64,000 nt of DNA from Petunia secreta (GCA_029990175.1 JARKIP010000005.1:71270001-71334000); one strand, 5' to 3'; positions 21,238-33,345 are shown, numbered from the stretch's first letter. Numbers and translations are program-made. Notes: generated by a model not told the origin, from the letters alone.

Positions 21238-22928
21238 TCTAGGGATGGCAACGGGGCGGGGCGGGCGCGGGGCGGGGCGGGTTATAGTGTTCGCGGGGCG
21301 GGGCGGGTTTAGATCAATCGCGGGGCGGGGCGGGGCGGGGCGGGTTTTAATTTTTTTAAAAAATATTAGGCGGGGCGGGGCGGGTCGCGGGTTGAATAAA
21401 AAATCCAATTGTTTCTAAAATAAACTAAGGGTAAAACTTAAAAGTTAAAACCCTAACAGCTTAAAACAAAGTTAAAACTTGCAAACGCTGAAACGCAGCT
21501 TTTCTCTTCCACAGTTCCACTTTGGTTCTCTTCCACTTTTCACTAATTCCATTCAAAATTAATGCAAAATTAATCAAGATTGCAAGGTGCACAAACATCT
21601 TATTGCTGTAAGTCCTCTCAATTTGCACGACAAGATGCTCTACTGGTTTTGAGGAAAATGTAGTTTTCACTTGCTTTTCTGCTTAATCTTAGTGTAATTA
21701 GTTAATTAAGTGCTAACTGCTACAGCTAATCATATATAACTCACTTTGTATAGGTAGAAGGCTAGCTATGAAATGCGATGTATATACCTTTTTCAGTTTT
21801 CTATTTACTTCTTGTTTGTAATCAGAAATTAACTATATATAGTGAAGCGCTCTCTGTCATGTTTTCTATTTCGAGGGCTCGAGCATTGATTAAGAGTCTG
21901 ATGGATTCTAATCGCGACCCTTTCTTGTACTGATTCCATCCCTCTATATAAGAGTGTTGTTTCATTTAAAATCCGCAACTTTATAAAACAAATGTCGATA
22001 TGCTTGTTACTGTATCATATGAGTTTTTGTCTGTCTCTAATTGTTTTTGTTCATATCTTTAGTTTCTTATGTATGATCAAGGCACTTTTTCAAGTTTCAA
22101 AACTTATTTACCAAAGTTGTTAAGCCCTTCCTCTCTTTTACCTATTTTTGGTTGTCTAGTCTCATGTACTAGTAATTGATTTCTCAGCAGTGGAGATAAG
22201 GCAAAACCGTGTACTGTTGCTTGCTAGTTCATGTAGAACCTTTCTGATCCTCACTGTCGTATTCATTCCTTAATTGTCTATTATCTATGAGTTTTATCTT
22301 GTGCTTAAGATATACTTGGAATTATCAGCTGTAAGTGTTTGCAACTGTCATGGAAGGCAAAGATCTGTTTGTCAAGATCTCTTTTGGTTGACAGCAGAAT
22401 GGTCCTCTCAGTTGTGATCTCAATTTACCCTGTAGCCACAGACACACAGATGTAGAGTTGTCGGTCACCACATAAACTAATGTGTACTACTCGCAACGAA
22501 TCTCTGTGTTATAATACTCAGACAGAGAGTACACTATCTGAGTATGCTACTAAAATGTGAAAATGTCATACCAGGATATGTCACCATTGGCTCATTTTAG
22601 TACACGTTTTCTCGAAGTTATGTTCTTTATTCTAACTATATACCACAAAAAATAAATTTATAGACTAACTTTAGCAAAAATTTGGCAAATATGATTTGAG
22701 TTGTAGATTTTAAAAGGAAAAAAGGTATACAATTAATTTTTTTTTAAAAAAAGCGGGGCGGGGCGGGGCGGGTTAACGCGGGGCGGGTTGGTGCGGGTTA
22801 AAGCGGGGCGGGGCGGGGCGGGTTTTAAACAGATAAAGTGCTCTGCGGGGCGGGGCGGGGCGGGTTAACCAACACGCGGGTTTAGGTCCAACCCGCCCCG
22901 CACCCGCCCCGCCCCGCTGCCATTCCTA
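21238..22928. mobile_element. Non-autonomous hAT element with G-rich ends
   Basis: A 1.69-kb insertion begins near TAGGGATGGCAACGGGGC and ends GCCCCGCTGCCATTCCTA, giving inverted ends of about 20 bp. Both ends carry runs of GGGGCGGGGC-type repeats (21253-21390 and 22753-22918). It is flanked by ATTAAAAG (21230-21237) and ATTAAAAC (22929-22936), which fits an 8-bp hAT duplication with one change; two extra bases lie between the left copy and the TAGGG end. The paralogous block at 48660-48700 lacks the insertion. The interior is AT-rich and I see no transposase. Confidence 0.82.
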
Positions 22929-22936
22929 ATTAAAAC

Positions 22937-23668
22937 ATCTATTGAAAGGCTTATTCACTTTCTAGTATCAACTAGTATAAATTATACCATTCAGTGCTCT
23001 TAAGTGATATTTTGTCTAAACCAAGTAGGTCCACAATTTTGTGATAGCTGTGTGTGTCATTTTGTACATTTTATACAGCATATCGATTTGGTAATAGTCT
23101 GAGGCTTGGCTCTATTAACATTTATTTGTTTTCCAAATTCTTCAACACCACTTCCAGGTTTTCTTTCCAACATATCGTAGCAGATCACAAAGCACTTTTT
23201 GAAAGAATGCAAACCATTTTGCTAGAAGTTTTTCTAATGAGTCTGTAAGTATTTATACTCTTTTCCAGTTAAATCAAACCCTTCCACTGCTTGATGTTTC
23301 ATACCAGTAGAACGAGAAAGATAAAAATCATGAGACTAGCTTTCCGCTATTAATGACGTTCAATTTGTTCAATTTTCTATCTGGGACATGGATTAAGTTC
23401 TAATTGTCATGCAACACATAGCTCAGCGCTAAAGGCTAAAGCTCCATATAGAATTTACATTTCAAATACACGCACATACACAGACATACATATTTAAAAT
23501 CATGGGCAACCATCCAAACTATTTGGGTAATGATTATACTTAAATTGTCAGTAGTCGGCAGCAATACGCTTCCAATATCGTCTCAATTAGATTGCCTGTT
23601 AAATGTGTACTTTTTCCTGGATGACGGCAAAAAGAGGGAGTCACTTTTCAATATCCATGTGATGCTCT
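22937..23668 (+). repeat. NLR 3' block continuing to the LINE insertion
   Basis: This matches 48715-49475 closely ('gtaggtccacaattttgtgatagctg', 'gcttggctctattaacatatttg', 'gcaaccatccaaactatttggg'), ending at 'ccatgtgatgctctc' where the LINE poly(T) begins. It has no gene. Confidence 0.85.
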
Positions 23669-24379
23669 CTTTTTTTTTTTTTGAATGGTAAATATTTATA
23701 TATTTATAATAAACACAGCATCTGGATAATGCTGGGATGATAAGTACAGATCCAAAAAAGTAAATCCAAAGGGGACCCTGATCTATCTATGATTTACAAA
23801 GATCCTATAACATATATTAGGTCCCCATTAAGGGTGGCAGACCGTCCGGTTTCGACCGGATCGGGCCGGAAACCGGCTCGGACCGATTGAGACCGGACCA
23901 TTAACCCCTTGATGGGCTCCGAGCCCGATTTCGAAACGGTGCAGTGAAAAAAAACCGGATGGATCGATAAAAAAATGGACTGGAACCGGCCGGACCGAGT
24001 CGGACTGGACCGGATAGGACCGGTCCAAAAAAAAAAAGGAATTTTTACATAAAAGTACAATTTTTAGAACTTAATTACCAAATATAGCAATAATTTAGCT
24101 AAATAACCCTATATAGAGGAAAACACAAGTTAATTACAAACATAGCAAAAACATAGCAATATTTTTCCATAACATACCAAGCCCTTACATTCTTTCTACT
24201 AATTCCCTCACTATCACTTTTGATCATCCCATTTCCCTTATTTCACTTTTCCTCTCACTATTTCCTCCAATTTCACTTTTACCCCCTCATTTCCCCTAAT
24301 TTTACTTTTCATCCCATCATGTTCCCCAATTTCACTTTTACTCCTCCCATTTCCCCCAATTTCGCTTTTCTTCATCTCA

Positions 24380-24835
24380 TCCTCACTGTATCTCGTTGTA
24401 TCTCGATGTTTCTCATCTACCAACTATCTCGTATCTCATTGTATCTCAACTACCAACTACCTCATATCTAACCGTATTTCGCCTACCAACCATATCGTAT
24501 CTCATTGTGTCTCACCGTATCTCAACTACCAACCACCTCGTAGCTAACCGTATCTCGCCTACCAACCACATCGCATCTCAATGTATCTCAACTACCAACC
24601 ACCTCGTATCTAACCATATCTCATCTACCAACCACATCGTATCTCAACTACAAACCACCTTTATCTAACCGTATCTTGCCCTACCAACCGCATCGTATCT
24701 CATTGTATCTCAACTACCAACCACCTCATATCTAACCGTATCTTGCCTACCAATCACATCGTATCTAGGTATCTCAACTACCAACCACCTCGTATCTCAT
24801 TGTATCTTTTCGTATCTCAATGTATCTGCATTGTT
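24380..24835 (+). repeat. Tandem ~56-68-bp repeats built on GTATCT
   Basis: About six to seven variable units contain 'gtatctcaactaccaacc' followed by 'acctcgtatctaaccgtatc' and 'gcctaccaaccacatc'. The short word GTATCT(C/A) recurs more than twenty times. Open frames over it are by-products of the repeat. Confidence 0.85.
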
Positions 24836-25430
24836 CTGCACCGTATCTAACTATTTATAGACTGTATCTAGTTGTTTTTTACTTTTTTAGCATTTGTTTC
24901 ATCCCGTTTTTGCGTTGTCTCTCACTGTTTCTAAATTATTTCACTTTTTTGCATTGTTTCACATTATTTTTGACATTTTGTTTCTGATTTTTTCACTAGT
25001 GATTTCAGACTGTTTCAGCGCTGTACCTCACAGTATCTACACTATTTTTGCTCCGTATCAAACTGTATCTACACTGTTACAACACTGTTTCATATTGTTT
25101 CAGCACCGTTTCAAGTTGTTTTGCACCGTTTTTAACTGTTTCTAGACTGTTCTAGCATTATTTCATCCCGTTTGTGCATTGTTTCTCACTGTTCCTAAGC
25201 TATTTCACTTTTTTTTTTTTTTTTGCGTTGTTTCATTATTTTTTACATTATGTTTAGACTTTTTCACTAGTTGTTTCAGACCGTTTCAACGCCGTTTCAC
25301 ACTGTATAAGACTATTTCAACCGCTGTTTGAGGTTGTTTCCACGTCGTTTCAGACTGTATCTTACTGTTCCAACGCCGTTTCAGTTGGTATAAAATTATT
25401 CGTTTCAGATGGTATAAAATTATTAATTTT
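24836..25430 (+). repeat. Degenerate TGTTTCA-type short repeats
   Basis: Dozens of near-copies of '(c/g)(a/c)(c/g)tgtttca' or 'ccgtttca' occur at 10-20-bp intervals, with some TGTATCT units still mixed in. It looks like an older, more diverged continuation of the adjacent GTATCT array. It does not code. Confidence 0.75.
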
Positions 25431-26243
25431 TTTCACAAATTAAAAATGTGCATGTGTATAGCCAGATAAGTTAGCAAAGCAAAAATAGGTGTCAAGAAAC
25501 TAGCAATTTCTAGACCGCCAAAGTGATGATGCTTATGTTTGGTGGGAATAAGAAGAGAAGAGGAAAATACATAAAATTTATGGAGATATTCCTAAGGAAA
25601 CCATTCCTACTATAAACAACGAACGTTGTACCACTTTCCAATTCAAAAAGAATAAGCAATCTTCTTCACAGTTGTCTCTCTTTTAACTCTATCCATGCAC
25701 AACTTGTTGCCCTGCACCTCCATGAATGAGCATCACTGAGCAGTGATGATGTACCATGTAACATCTTCCATTATAGAATTCAAACACATCAGTCATATTA
25801 CCTGAACCCATATTAAGATAAGCTTTCAAAGTTACCCACGCCAAATCTGCCATTACCCTTGTACGTACCTGTAATACTCTATTAAATAAAGGGTAAACTA
25901 GTCATTTCATTAAAAATAAAAAAAAATAAAAAAGAATAAAAGCCAAAGTCAAAAAGGACTTGGCAAAGTCCACAAACAAAAGGGATCAGGGAAACAAGCC
26001 TCTGCCGAACACCAAGGCAAACAGAACACAAAAAAACAAAGCAAAAGTTGGAAACAAAAATTCAAAGAAACAAGAAAAGGAAGGAGAAACTCAAGGTAAT
26101 TGTATATACCACTTCTTTATGAGAGGTATCCTTATGAATTCATATGAAATTTTTATGGTTAGATTAAAATATTAAGTTTGGAAAAAATTTGTACTCAGAG
26201 ATTTTGATTTACCTGTGGCAGAGAAGGCTAAAGGAAATCTAAG
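25431..26243 (+). other. Mixed-composition internal DNA of the MULE
   Basis: This stretch is less repetitive than its neighbours. A lysine- and asparagine-rich open stretch (25960-26095) ends at a donor-like 'ctcaag|gtaattg', and 25680-25900 has a gene-like base composition. It could be captured host sequence. I do not recognise any gene. Confidence 0.3.
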
Positions 26244-26537
26244 CCCCTGTTTGTTTATAGTTTTTTGGGACATTTTTTGGGAGTTTTTGGGAGAAAAACT
26301 GTTTGTTTATTCTATTTCATCAAAACTTCTTCCAAAAAGTCCAAAAAACTCAAAAAGTGCTCAAAGGCTGTTTTTGGACAGTTTTTGGGAAATTTGAAAA
26401 ACTACTCACAAGACTTCAACTATTTTTTCAAGTAAATTCTATGTCCAAACACAACTTTAAGTTTCAAAAATTATTTTTCAACTCAACTCCAAAACTCAAA
26501 TTCCCAAGTTTCAACCAAATCTATGTCCAAACGCTAG
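26244..26537. mobile_element. hAT-type MITE
   Basis: It starts CCCCTGTTTGTTTATAG and ends CTATGTCCAAACGCTAG, imperfect inverted ends of a class common in Solanaceae. It is flanked by CTAAG on both sides (26239-26243 and 26538-26542). The interior is homopurine/homopyrimidine-rich and non-coding. Confidence 0.65.
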
Positions 26538-26689
26538 CTAAGATTATGGCTAAGACTAATTTCTTTACTCCACGCTCAGCCTATTAATATTATTAATTGT
26601 AGTTAACTAATTGTTAAACAAATCAGAGAAAGGGAAACCTATGAAATATTTTAATACACTAGCACAAATGGGGACTTGGTTAATGAGTA

Positions 26690-27969
26690 TTCGATGTTAG
26701 TTATGAATTATCTTAAACAAGAAAATTAACACGAGATCGATATAATGTGATTTTAGATTGACTGGATGAGGTGTTGGATTGCTCGTGGAAGATACGCTTA
26801 AGCTACGCGCATTTGCACTGTGAGTGATGACCTTACCACAATTTGTTTTTCCGTAACCTGTATGGTTTCTACTTGATTTTGAAGTAAATGTGTTACTGAA
26901 TGTGGGACAAGTCCTTTTACAAGATATGTACCGAAATAATTATTTGAATTATTTTACTGTTATAAGATTTGATTTTTACCGCTACTTGACATGTTTTACC
27001 GCTATGTGAAATATTGAATTGTTACTCAAAATATCATGTACTTGGTATAGAGAATATATATATTTTTGGGATGAGCCTTGACAGACCCCGTAGCTAACGA
27101 CGGGTACGTTAGACCTGGTGCACCTTGTATACTCCGGATTACCGTTATAGTCCCTGCTAGTAGGAAGGTAGAACTAGCTTACCGTTACTGATTTCCTCAG
27201 AGAGGAACTTATACTGATTACATAGTTAGTTCTTGGAAATCTCCCTAACCCATATACTTGATTTAATATAGCGATTACTGAATTTATCACTGGTTTGATA
27301 TTGGTTACTGTTTACAAGAAGTGCTTAAAAAGGACTGATTTCTGATTGTTATTCTGAAAGTGACAATTAAATTATATGTATATTCTGCATAAGATTTACT
27401 GGCATGTTTTTGACTTGTCCCCACTTAAAACGGTTGTGGATAAGCGTTGTTACTCACTGAGTTGTGACTCACTCCTCGCTATATTTTTTTCAGAGACCGC
27501 AGGTGCCGTGGCCGAGGATTTCCATTCTTAGAGCCGTGAGTTGATATTCTTGGTGAGCCCCGCATTAGTTCGCGTGGGCAAGAGTTTCATTTATTTATTA
27601 TTGTCCTTCTTTGAAATTCTTAGAGTCGCTCCATTTAGTCATTTGTCAGTCATTCTTTTAGTCAGTTGGATAACCAGTTGGATTATTTATTTATAAGCTA
27701 GTCATGAGAGTATTTGGTCTTTATGAACTTATCACAACCCTGTTAGACGTTTCTCGTAGTACTTGGAGATAAATGTAGTATTTTTATTGTTAATGCGTAA
27801 GAATATTGGTTGTTTTTGCTGGGTTTACTGTTTGTTTAAAAGCAGGTAAATTTTTGGATAGGCCTAAAACAGGGGAAACTTTGCCCGATTTTCTGTAGAA
27901 TTTTGATAAGGCTTGTTTAGGGACTTAGTTCCTAAGCGTCGGTCACCGCCCCAAAACTGGGTCGTGACA
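26690..27969 (+). mobile_element. LTR of a chromovirus-like Gypsy element
   Basis: The right end 'ggtcaccgccccaaaactgggtcgtgaca' (27943-27969) is the mirror of the terminus at 46055 ('tgtcacgacccg...'), a recognised end of Solanaceae Gypsy LTRs. The left end is not firmly placed. No primer site or internal frame follows, so it is a solo or truncated LTR. It lies inside the Mutator-like element. Confidence 0.6.
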
Positions 27970-28486
27970 TTACCTCTCTAATTTTGAAGTCAACATTTTG
28001 CTCCCAGTTGAAAGCTAGCTGCCAGCTACCAATTCTCTTACAAGTCCTTTAATTTTTCCAATTTTCCAAACTAACTTGACAATAAAACCGTATACATGAG
28101 CAGATTAACAAAGTGGCGGATTGATAAGGAAGAAAGAGAAAAAACTGTACACATGAGCAGATTATTATCGCCGGAGTTTAGCCGGATTTTGTATCTGTGA
28201 CATTTCACGGGTGTTTCACTAATCGCTAATCAGATTTTCAAATTTTCGATTTTTGTGTATGTTTGGATCTGAGATAAGGAATTGGGGGTGGAGGCTGATT
28301 TGTTTGGGGGAGGTGGAGAAAGTATTTTAGGGTTTTTAGGAGAGTGGGTGTAAGTGTAATTATCAAAAATGAAATATAAATGTGTTAGAAAAAATATTGG
28401 CATGTATTGTAATTTGAGAAATATTGCTATATTTTTGTAATTAAGGAGTGTTTGTTTGTATATATGTATAAAAACCCAAAAAAAAA

Positions 28487-29000
28487 GTCACATTTTCAGC
28501 CGTTAACTAGTCGTTGGCAACAACTCTTTTGACCCCCTAGCCGTTGTCCAACGGCAAAAAATGGCCATTTTGACCCCTATACCACCCCTAACTATTTTTT
28601 TCCTATAAATACCCCATTATTTCATCATATTTTTCACACAAATCTTCCAATTCTCTCAAATTTTCTACAATATTGCTATTATTCTACTTTGGCTATTTGT
28701 TAAAAGTTTATAATTTGGCTACTTTATCAAGTTCTAATTGGAGTTTCTATCAAAGTTATATTTGGCTATTTGGTGAAGTTTACAAATATCAAGTATTGGG
28801 TCAATTGGAGGCGCTACTTGGTTGAAATATCAATTTGACTATTTTTGTAATTTTTCGATTATCAAGTATTCAACTATTAATTGAAGTGGAGGCTCAAGTT
28901 TCAACTTCACCTCAATTATACGGTTATATTTGGTTGGTCGTTCCTACTTCTACTCTTTTATAATTTTATTTTGTCATATATTTATTTTATTTGCTATTAT
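28487..29000 (+). promoter_or_regulatory. hAT transposase promoter region with a near-palindrome
   Basis: It holds GCCGTTGTCCAACGGC (28540-28555), a 16-bp palindrome with one mismatched pair, plus 'agccgttaactagtcgttgg' just upstream and a TATA-like 'cctataaataccccattat' near 28602-28620. The same arrangement precedes the second hAT start at 32810-32990. Confidence 0.55.
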
Positions 29001-30924
29001 TATGTCTCAAAGAGGTTCAATTGGAACTAGTAGTGGGGGGGCGGGCACGAGGTCGTAGGGGAAGTAGGGGTAAAGAAATTGCTGGTAGTTCCAGTCAGTT
29101 CACCCACATAGATGATTCTCAATATTATCATAATCTTAACGCTGATAATATACTTGATCACGAAATGTTAGAAACACGATGTGGGAATCAAAGCGGGGTT
29201 AATTTAGAAGAAACACCTGAATTTCAAGCTAGTCCACCCGAAGTTCAGTCTGACGTGCCTCCAGTACCTCCTACCAGAATACCGGTTAAACGTAAGGAAA
29301 GATCTGAGATGTGAGAATTTGCAACAAAAAATGTTGAATCGCAGACGGCCATGTGTGGTATTTGTGAAAAAGTGTGGATTTTTAAAACTGGGGGTAATGA
29401 TGGTGGGACGGGTAAACTTAGGACCCACTTACAAAAGAAACATCCTAAAGAATGGTCAATGCGGGCGGGTGATATAGATTTAGGGACCGAACATGGGGGA
29501 GTAGCACATGATGAATCTTCGGGTACCCAAACAAGAATTAACCAAACAACAGGAGGGCTTCTTACTTATGATAAAAAAAGGATAGGGAAGCTATTGCTAA
29601 ACTAGTTGCCCTCGAGGGTTTACCTTATAGTTTTCCTTCTTCTACTGGTTTTGTTCGTTATATTCAGTTTATATATAATCCCTCTTTTAAAGGTTTTCGA
29701 AGAACTACTGTTAAAAATAATATTATTAAATTTAAGAACGAATATCAGGATTATTTGCGATATATGTTTGATAACTTTGGCACTAGAGTATGTCTTACTA
29801 CGGATATGGGTCGTTCTACTAATGGATGTGATTATATTACTGTAACCGTTTACTGGATAGATCCTGATTGGGTATTTCAAAAACGTATTATTGCTTATAA
29901 AGTTGTTGATGAACCACACACGGGAAATTATATTTGTAATAAAGTTTCATCAATTTGTCGTACGTACTGTTTAACTAACAAAATTTTTAGTATTACGGTA
30001 GATAATGCTACAAACAACACCACTTAGGAACTTGATACCTATTTTGAACCACCCTTTTGCGGAATTTTTTCATGTCAGGTGTGCACGTCATATTTACAAC
30101 TTAGTAGTAAAAGATGGTCTTGACTTGTTTAATGACATTATCAAAAAGGTGCAAATAACTATTACTTATATTTTTCGAAATAAAAACCCAGAAAGAAGAC
30201 GAGAATGGGAAAGAAAATGTGTAGAATTAGGAATGCCAATTAGGAGAGGCCCAAAGGAAGTTTGTATTAGGTGGAACACTTTATATGATGCATTGAATGT
30301 TGCTTATGAATATAGTGTGTCTATTTCTTAAATGTATAATAAATATTTTATAGAAATCTATCACCTTAAAGATGAGGATTGGCAACTTGTCCAACATCTT
30401 CTTCAGTTTTTATAAAAAATTTATCACGCTATTTTAGAATTTTCCGGTCAATATTATCCAACTACTCCTACCATGTTATATTATATAGCTGGAATATCGA
30501 AATTATTGAAATTATATAAGCAATATGAAATTTACAAACCGACTGTAGAGAGAATGATTGAAAAATTTAGAAAATATTTTTTTTCCAATTTTTCCTCCTT
30601 TTTACATTGCTTCCGTGTTGCATCATGCTTTTAAAATTAAGTTAACTGAACGACTTGTTAGAGAAATATATGGAAATTTAGAAATTACTCCTATTGAAAT
30701 TGCTACTAATGGGTATCTAAGTGTAGAAGAGGCTATTGCTAAAGTTTATGCAGATAACATGGCTGTTTTTGCAAAGTACAGAGCTTGGGAAGACACTGCT
30801 ACACCAACAGAACCAATACAATCCACCGGGGTAAAGTTCTTCACAGGCAGGGATGAGCACTTTTGGGGGACTTGATGAAAAGCTGCTTTCAGAACAGGAC
30901 GAGTACGGGGAGGAATACAGCGAG

Positions 30925-31179
30925 TTGGAGTGTCCACGTGAAACCGAAAAACTGCACCAAACCGAAAACCGACCTAAACTGAAAGAAAAAACCGACATTC
31001 TTTAGGTTTGGGTTGGTTTTGGTTTTTAATTTAAAAAACCGATATAATTTGGTCTGGTTTTGGTTTTAAACAAAAAATAACCGAAAAAAACCGAACCAAA
31101 CAGACTATGTAAATATTATTTAAAAATTATAATTACACATACAATTATGTGTATTTTTATGAATTAACACCATTTGTTG

Positions 31180-31235
<56 letters not shown>

Positions 31236-31834
31236 TTGCTCTTTTGAATTGTAGTTTAGTCCCTCACCTTTTTATATATAGTTTTTGCTTTTGTATTTTA
31301 GGTTGCATTCTAGTCTTTATTTTGATAAGTCAAACAATCTATTGTATGTTAAAAATAGCTTGTCTTGTAGTCTTCCATTGTCGGCTAATTCAATATCATC
31401 AAGAGATCTTGGCATATGATGTCTCTTCACTTTTTCAAACACGAAAAAAATTATTGTAAGAAGTTTGATTAAGTTAATTGAAATGGTTACATACTTGTAC
31501 AATCGATATTTGGATGAAGCTACATATATATAGCTCTTGATTACATATATAGTTGTTTTTTTCTAGAGAGTATTTGGTTTGGATGTGTCATGGTGGAGTA
31601 TATTCGCTCGAATATGTGCTTGATTCTTGGAAGTGTGTGTTACAAATTTAGTGAAGAAAAAAATCAATAAAAAATCGAACAACCCGAAATAATCGACATA
31701 ACCGAAAAAAACAGAACAAGTGAAAACCCGACTTAATTGGTTTGGTTTTGGTTTAAGTATTTGAAAACCCGAATTAATTAGTTTGGTTATCTTTTAGAGG
31801 AAAACCGACCCAACCCGACCTATGAACACCCCTA
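30925..31834. mobile_element. 910-bp hAT-type MITE inside the transposase gene
   Basis: It starts TTGGAGTGTCCA and ends TGAACACCCCTA (imperfect 12-bp inverted ends). The 8-bp target duplication ACAGCGAG is exact (30917-30924 and 31835-31842). Both ends carry many 'aaccgaaaaccga' words. Removing it rejoins two parts of the transposase, which confirms the borders. Confidence 0.88.
31182..31236 (+). repeat. (ATT)n microsatellite
   Basis: About 18 uninterrupted TTA/ATT units occur inside the MITE. Confidence 0.97.
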
Positions 31835-32322
31835 ACAGCGAGTTCCAAGTGTATTTAATTCAATATCCAAAGAAACTTAACAACTTTGAAACTCATCATT
31901 TGTTGGATTATTGGAAGAATCAAGAATCGCAATTTCCAATTCTTTCAAAAATGGCCCGGGATATATTAACAATTCAAGCTTCATCAGTTGCATCGGAAAG
32001 CGCTTTTAGCCAAGGAAGATTTCAAATTGGAGATCACAGATATTCGTTGAAGGAGGAGGCAATGGAGATAGGAGTTTTATTCAGGGATTGGATCAGAGCA
32101 TAGCGAAGAAATTTTGGTCTACCAGAACTTACTAAGCAAAAAGGCAAAGCATATCTTGATCAAATTTTGAGCGACGGAACAAGTGAAGGGAGTCAAACTG
32201 GCAATGAAGAAGAAGAAGAAGAACCAGAAGGAGATGATGAACAGGAACAACAACGGCCAGTTCCTAAAGAAAAGCCTACAACTATCCTCAAGAAACTAGC
32301 TAATATGTTTAAAAGAATGTAA

Positions 32323-33087
32323 TTTTCTAAATAAGAATTTTGAAATTACAAGTTTGAAGTTTAGCTATTGTAGTATGTGTTGCACTACTTATATCTTAAA
32401 CAATTCAATAAAATTGCTCCAAGTCTTGGAATTCAATCACAACTATTATCTTCATACTTTTTATTTTTAATTTATAGTTTGCGCAAAAATACTACAATTA
32501 ATTACTAGTTTGTAAATTAGTTCGAATTTGATTTTTCTAAAATTAATTCAAAGTTTGAATTTTGAACTTAACAAATTAATTCAAAAGTTTGAACTTTGAA
32601 TCATCACTTCAAAAATTTCATTACTTCAAAGTTCAAAGTTTAAAAAAATACTACAAGTTTTTTAATTCTAAGTTTAAACTTTAAACATTGAAATAAACTA
32701 AACATTCCAAACATATGTACAAGTAAAAACTTGATAATATTTTGTTGTAATATTTTTCAAATTATCCACCACTTTAAATAAAACCCAAAGGAAAAAAAAA
32801 AAAAAATTTGGCCGACTGCCGGACCGGGCCGACAGTTTGAATGGGCCAACGGCTTTCTTTCAAATATAGCCGTTGGCCAACGGCCAAAACGGCTATACTT
32901 GCCTACCACCCCCCTAAACGTCCCCAATACCCCAACCTATTTTTATCTATATATACCCTATTATTTCATCATTATATCACACAATTCATCACTTTCTATC
33001 AATTTATCTCTCAAATTACTCTCAAAGGCTATTTTCTAAATTTCTTCCAAAGTCCAAAGTCCAAAGTCCAAACAATTATAAATTATA
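32323..33087 (+). promoter_or_regulatory. hAT 3' region and a second hAT-type promoter
   Basis: After the transposase stop there is AT-rich DNA, then from about 32800 a second promoter-like block parallel to 28487-28640. It has the perfect 16-bp palindrome GCCGTTGGCCAACGGC at 32869-32884, 'aacccaatacccc'-like text and 'tatctatatatacccta' before an ATG at 33088. The order of motifs is the same as upstream of the first transposase gene. Confidence 0.55.
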
Positions 33088-33345
33088 ATGGCTGGAAATC
33101 AAGCTCCCGCTAATCCCGCTGCTCCCGTTGTTCCTTCTGCTCCACAACGTCCCGAACGAAGATGCCGCTCTAAAATTTGGGAATTTATGGAATATAATAG
33201 AGAAGATAACAAAGCTAAATGTAGAATTTTTGAAAGAGGACGGAGCTTAGTAGGTGGAACCCATAAACTTATACTACACTTAGAAAAACAACATAATTAC
33301 GAATGGAGTCGTCGGGTGGGAGACATATATCTGCGTAATAATTGA
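33088..33345 (+). pseudogene. BED-finger-only fragment of a second hAT transposase
   Basis: An 85-codon frame from ATG to TGA encodes a proline/alanine-rich start and a BED finger (SKIWEFMEY ... KCRIFER ... HLEKQH ... EW). It parallels the N-terminus of the transposase at 29001 but is a different, diverged copy. The second finger cysteine is replaced by phenylalanine (KCRIF). There is no catalytic domain before the right hAT end. It may be a deletion relic, or a small DNA-binding protein if expressed. Confidence 0.6.

Larger units (their letters stand above)
24038..28477. mobile_element. Mutator-like element without transposase
   Basis: The left end GGAATTTTTACATAAAAG... and the reverse complement of the right end GGGTTTTTATACATAT... 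share about 100 bp of related sequence. Shared words include 'ttaattac(c)aaatatagcaata' and 'catagcaatatttttcc', the 'tatagcaa' style typical of plant MULE ends. It lies in the left subterminal part of the hAT, flanked by nine A residues on both sides (24029-24037 and 28478-28486). That fits a 9-bp duplication but is low in information. The interior has tandem repeats, a MITE and an LTR; no transposase frame is seen. Confidence 0.65.
29001..32322 (+). pseudogene. hAT transposase, multiply broken
   Basis: In order there are a glycine/arginine-rich N-terminus (ATG 29001), a BED zinc finger (CGICEK ... HLQKKH, 29350-29455), the first catalytic block LTTDMGRS...(29790), the second block ITVDNAT (about 29994), the RCARHIYNLVVKDGL block (30080-30124) and the C-terminal dimerisation block (SSVASESAFS, 31985-32010). 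The frame ends at TAA 32320-32322. A G-run shift at 29033-29039, a TGA at 29312, further frameshifts near 29580 and 30027, a TAA at 30329 and the 910-bp MITE inactivate it. It would have cut and pasted hAT elements with the ends seen at 23829 and 33886. Confidence 0.88.

Noticed and set aside
21188..21418. Glycine/arginine-rich frame resembling an RGG-box protein
   Set aside because: It is simply the translation of the GGGGCGGGGC array at the end of a hAT element.
24220..24668. Open frames over the GTATCT array
   Set aside because: They are repeat-driven frames with periodic peptides; no start context or homology.
24380..24835. CRISPR-like array
   Set aside because: Repeats vary in length and sequence, there are no unique spacers, and the context is a plant transposon.
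25960..26175. Lysine-rich frame in the Mutator-like element
   Set aside because: There is no ATG at its start, the composition is low-complexity and no homology is recognised; kept only as possible captured sequence.
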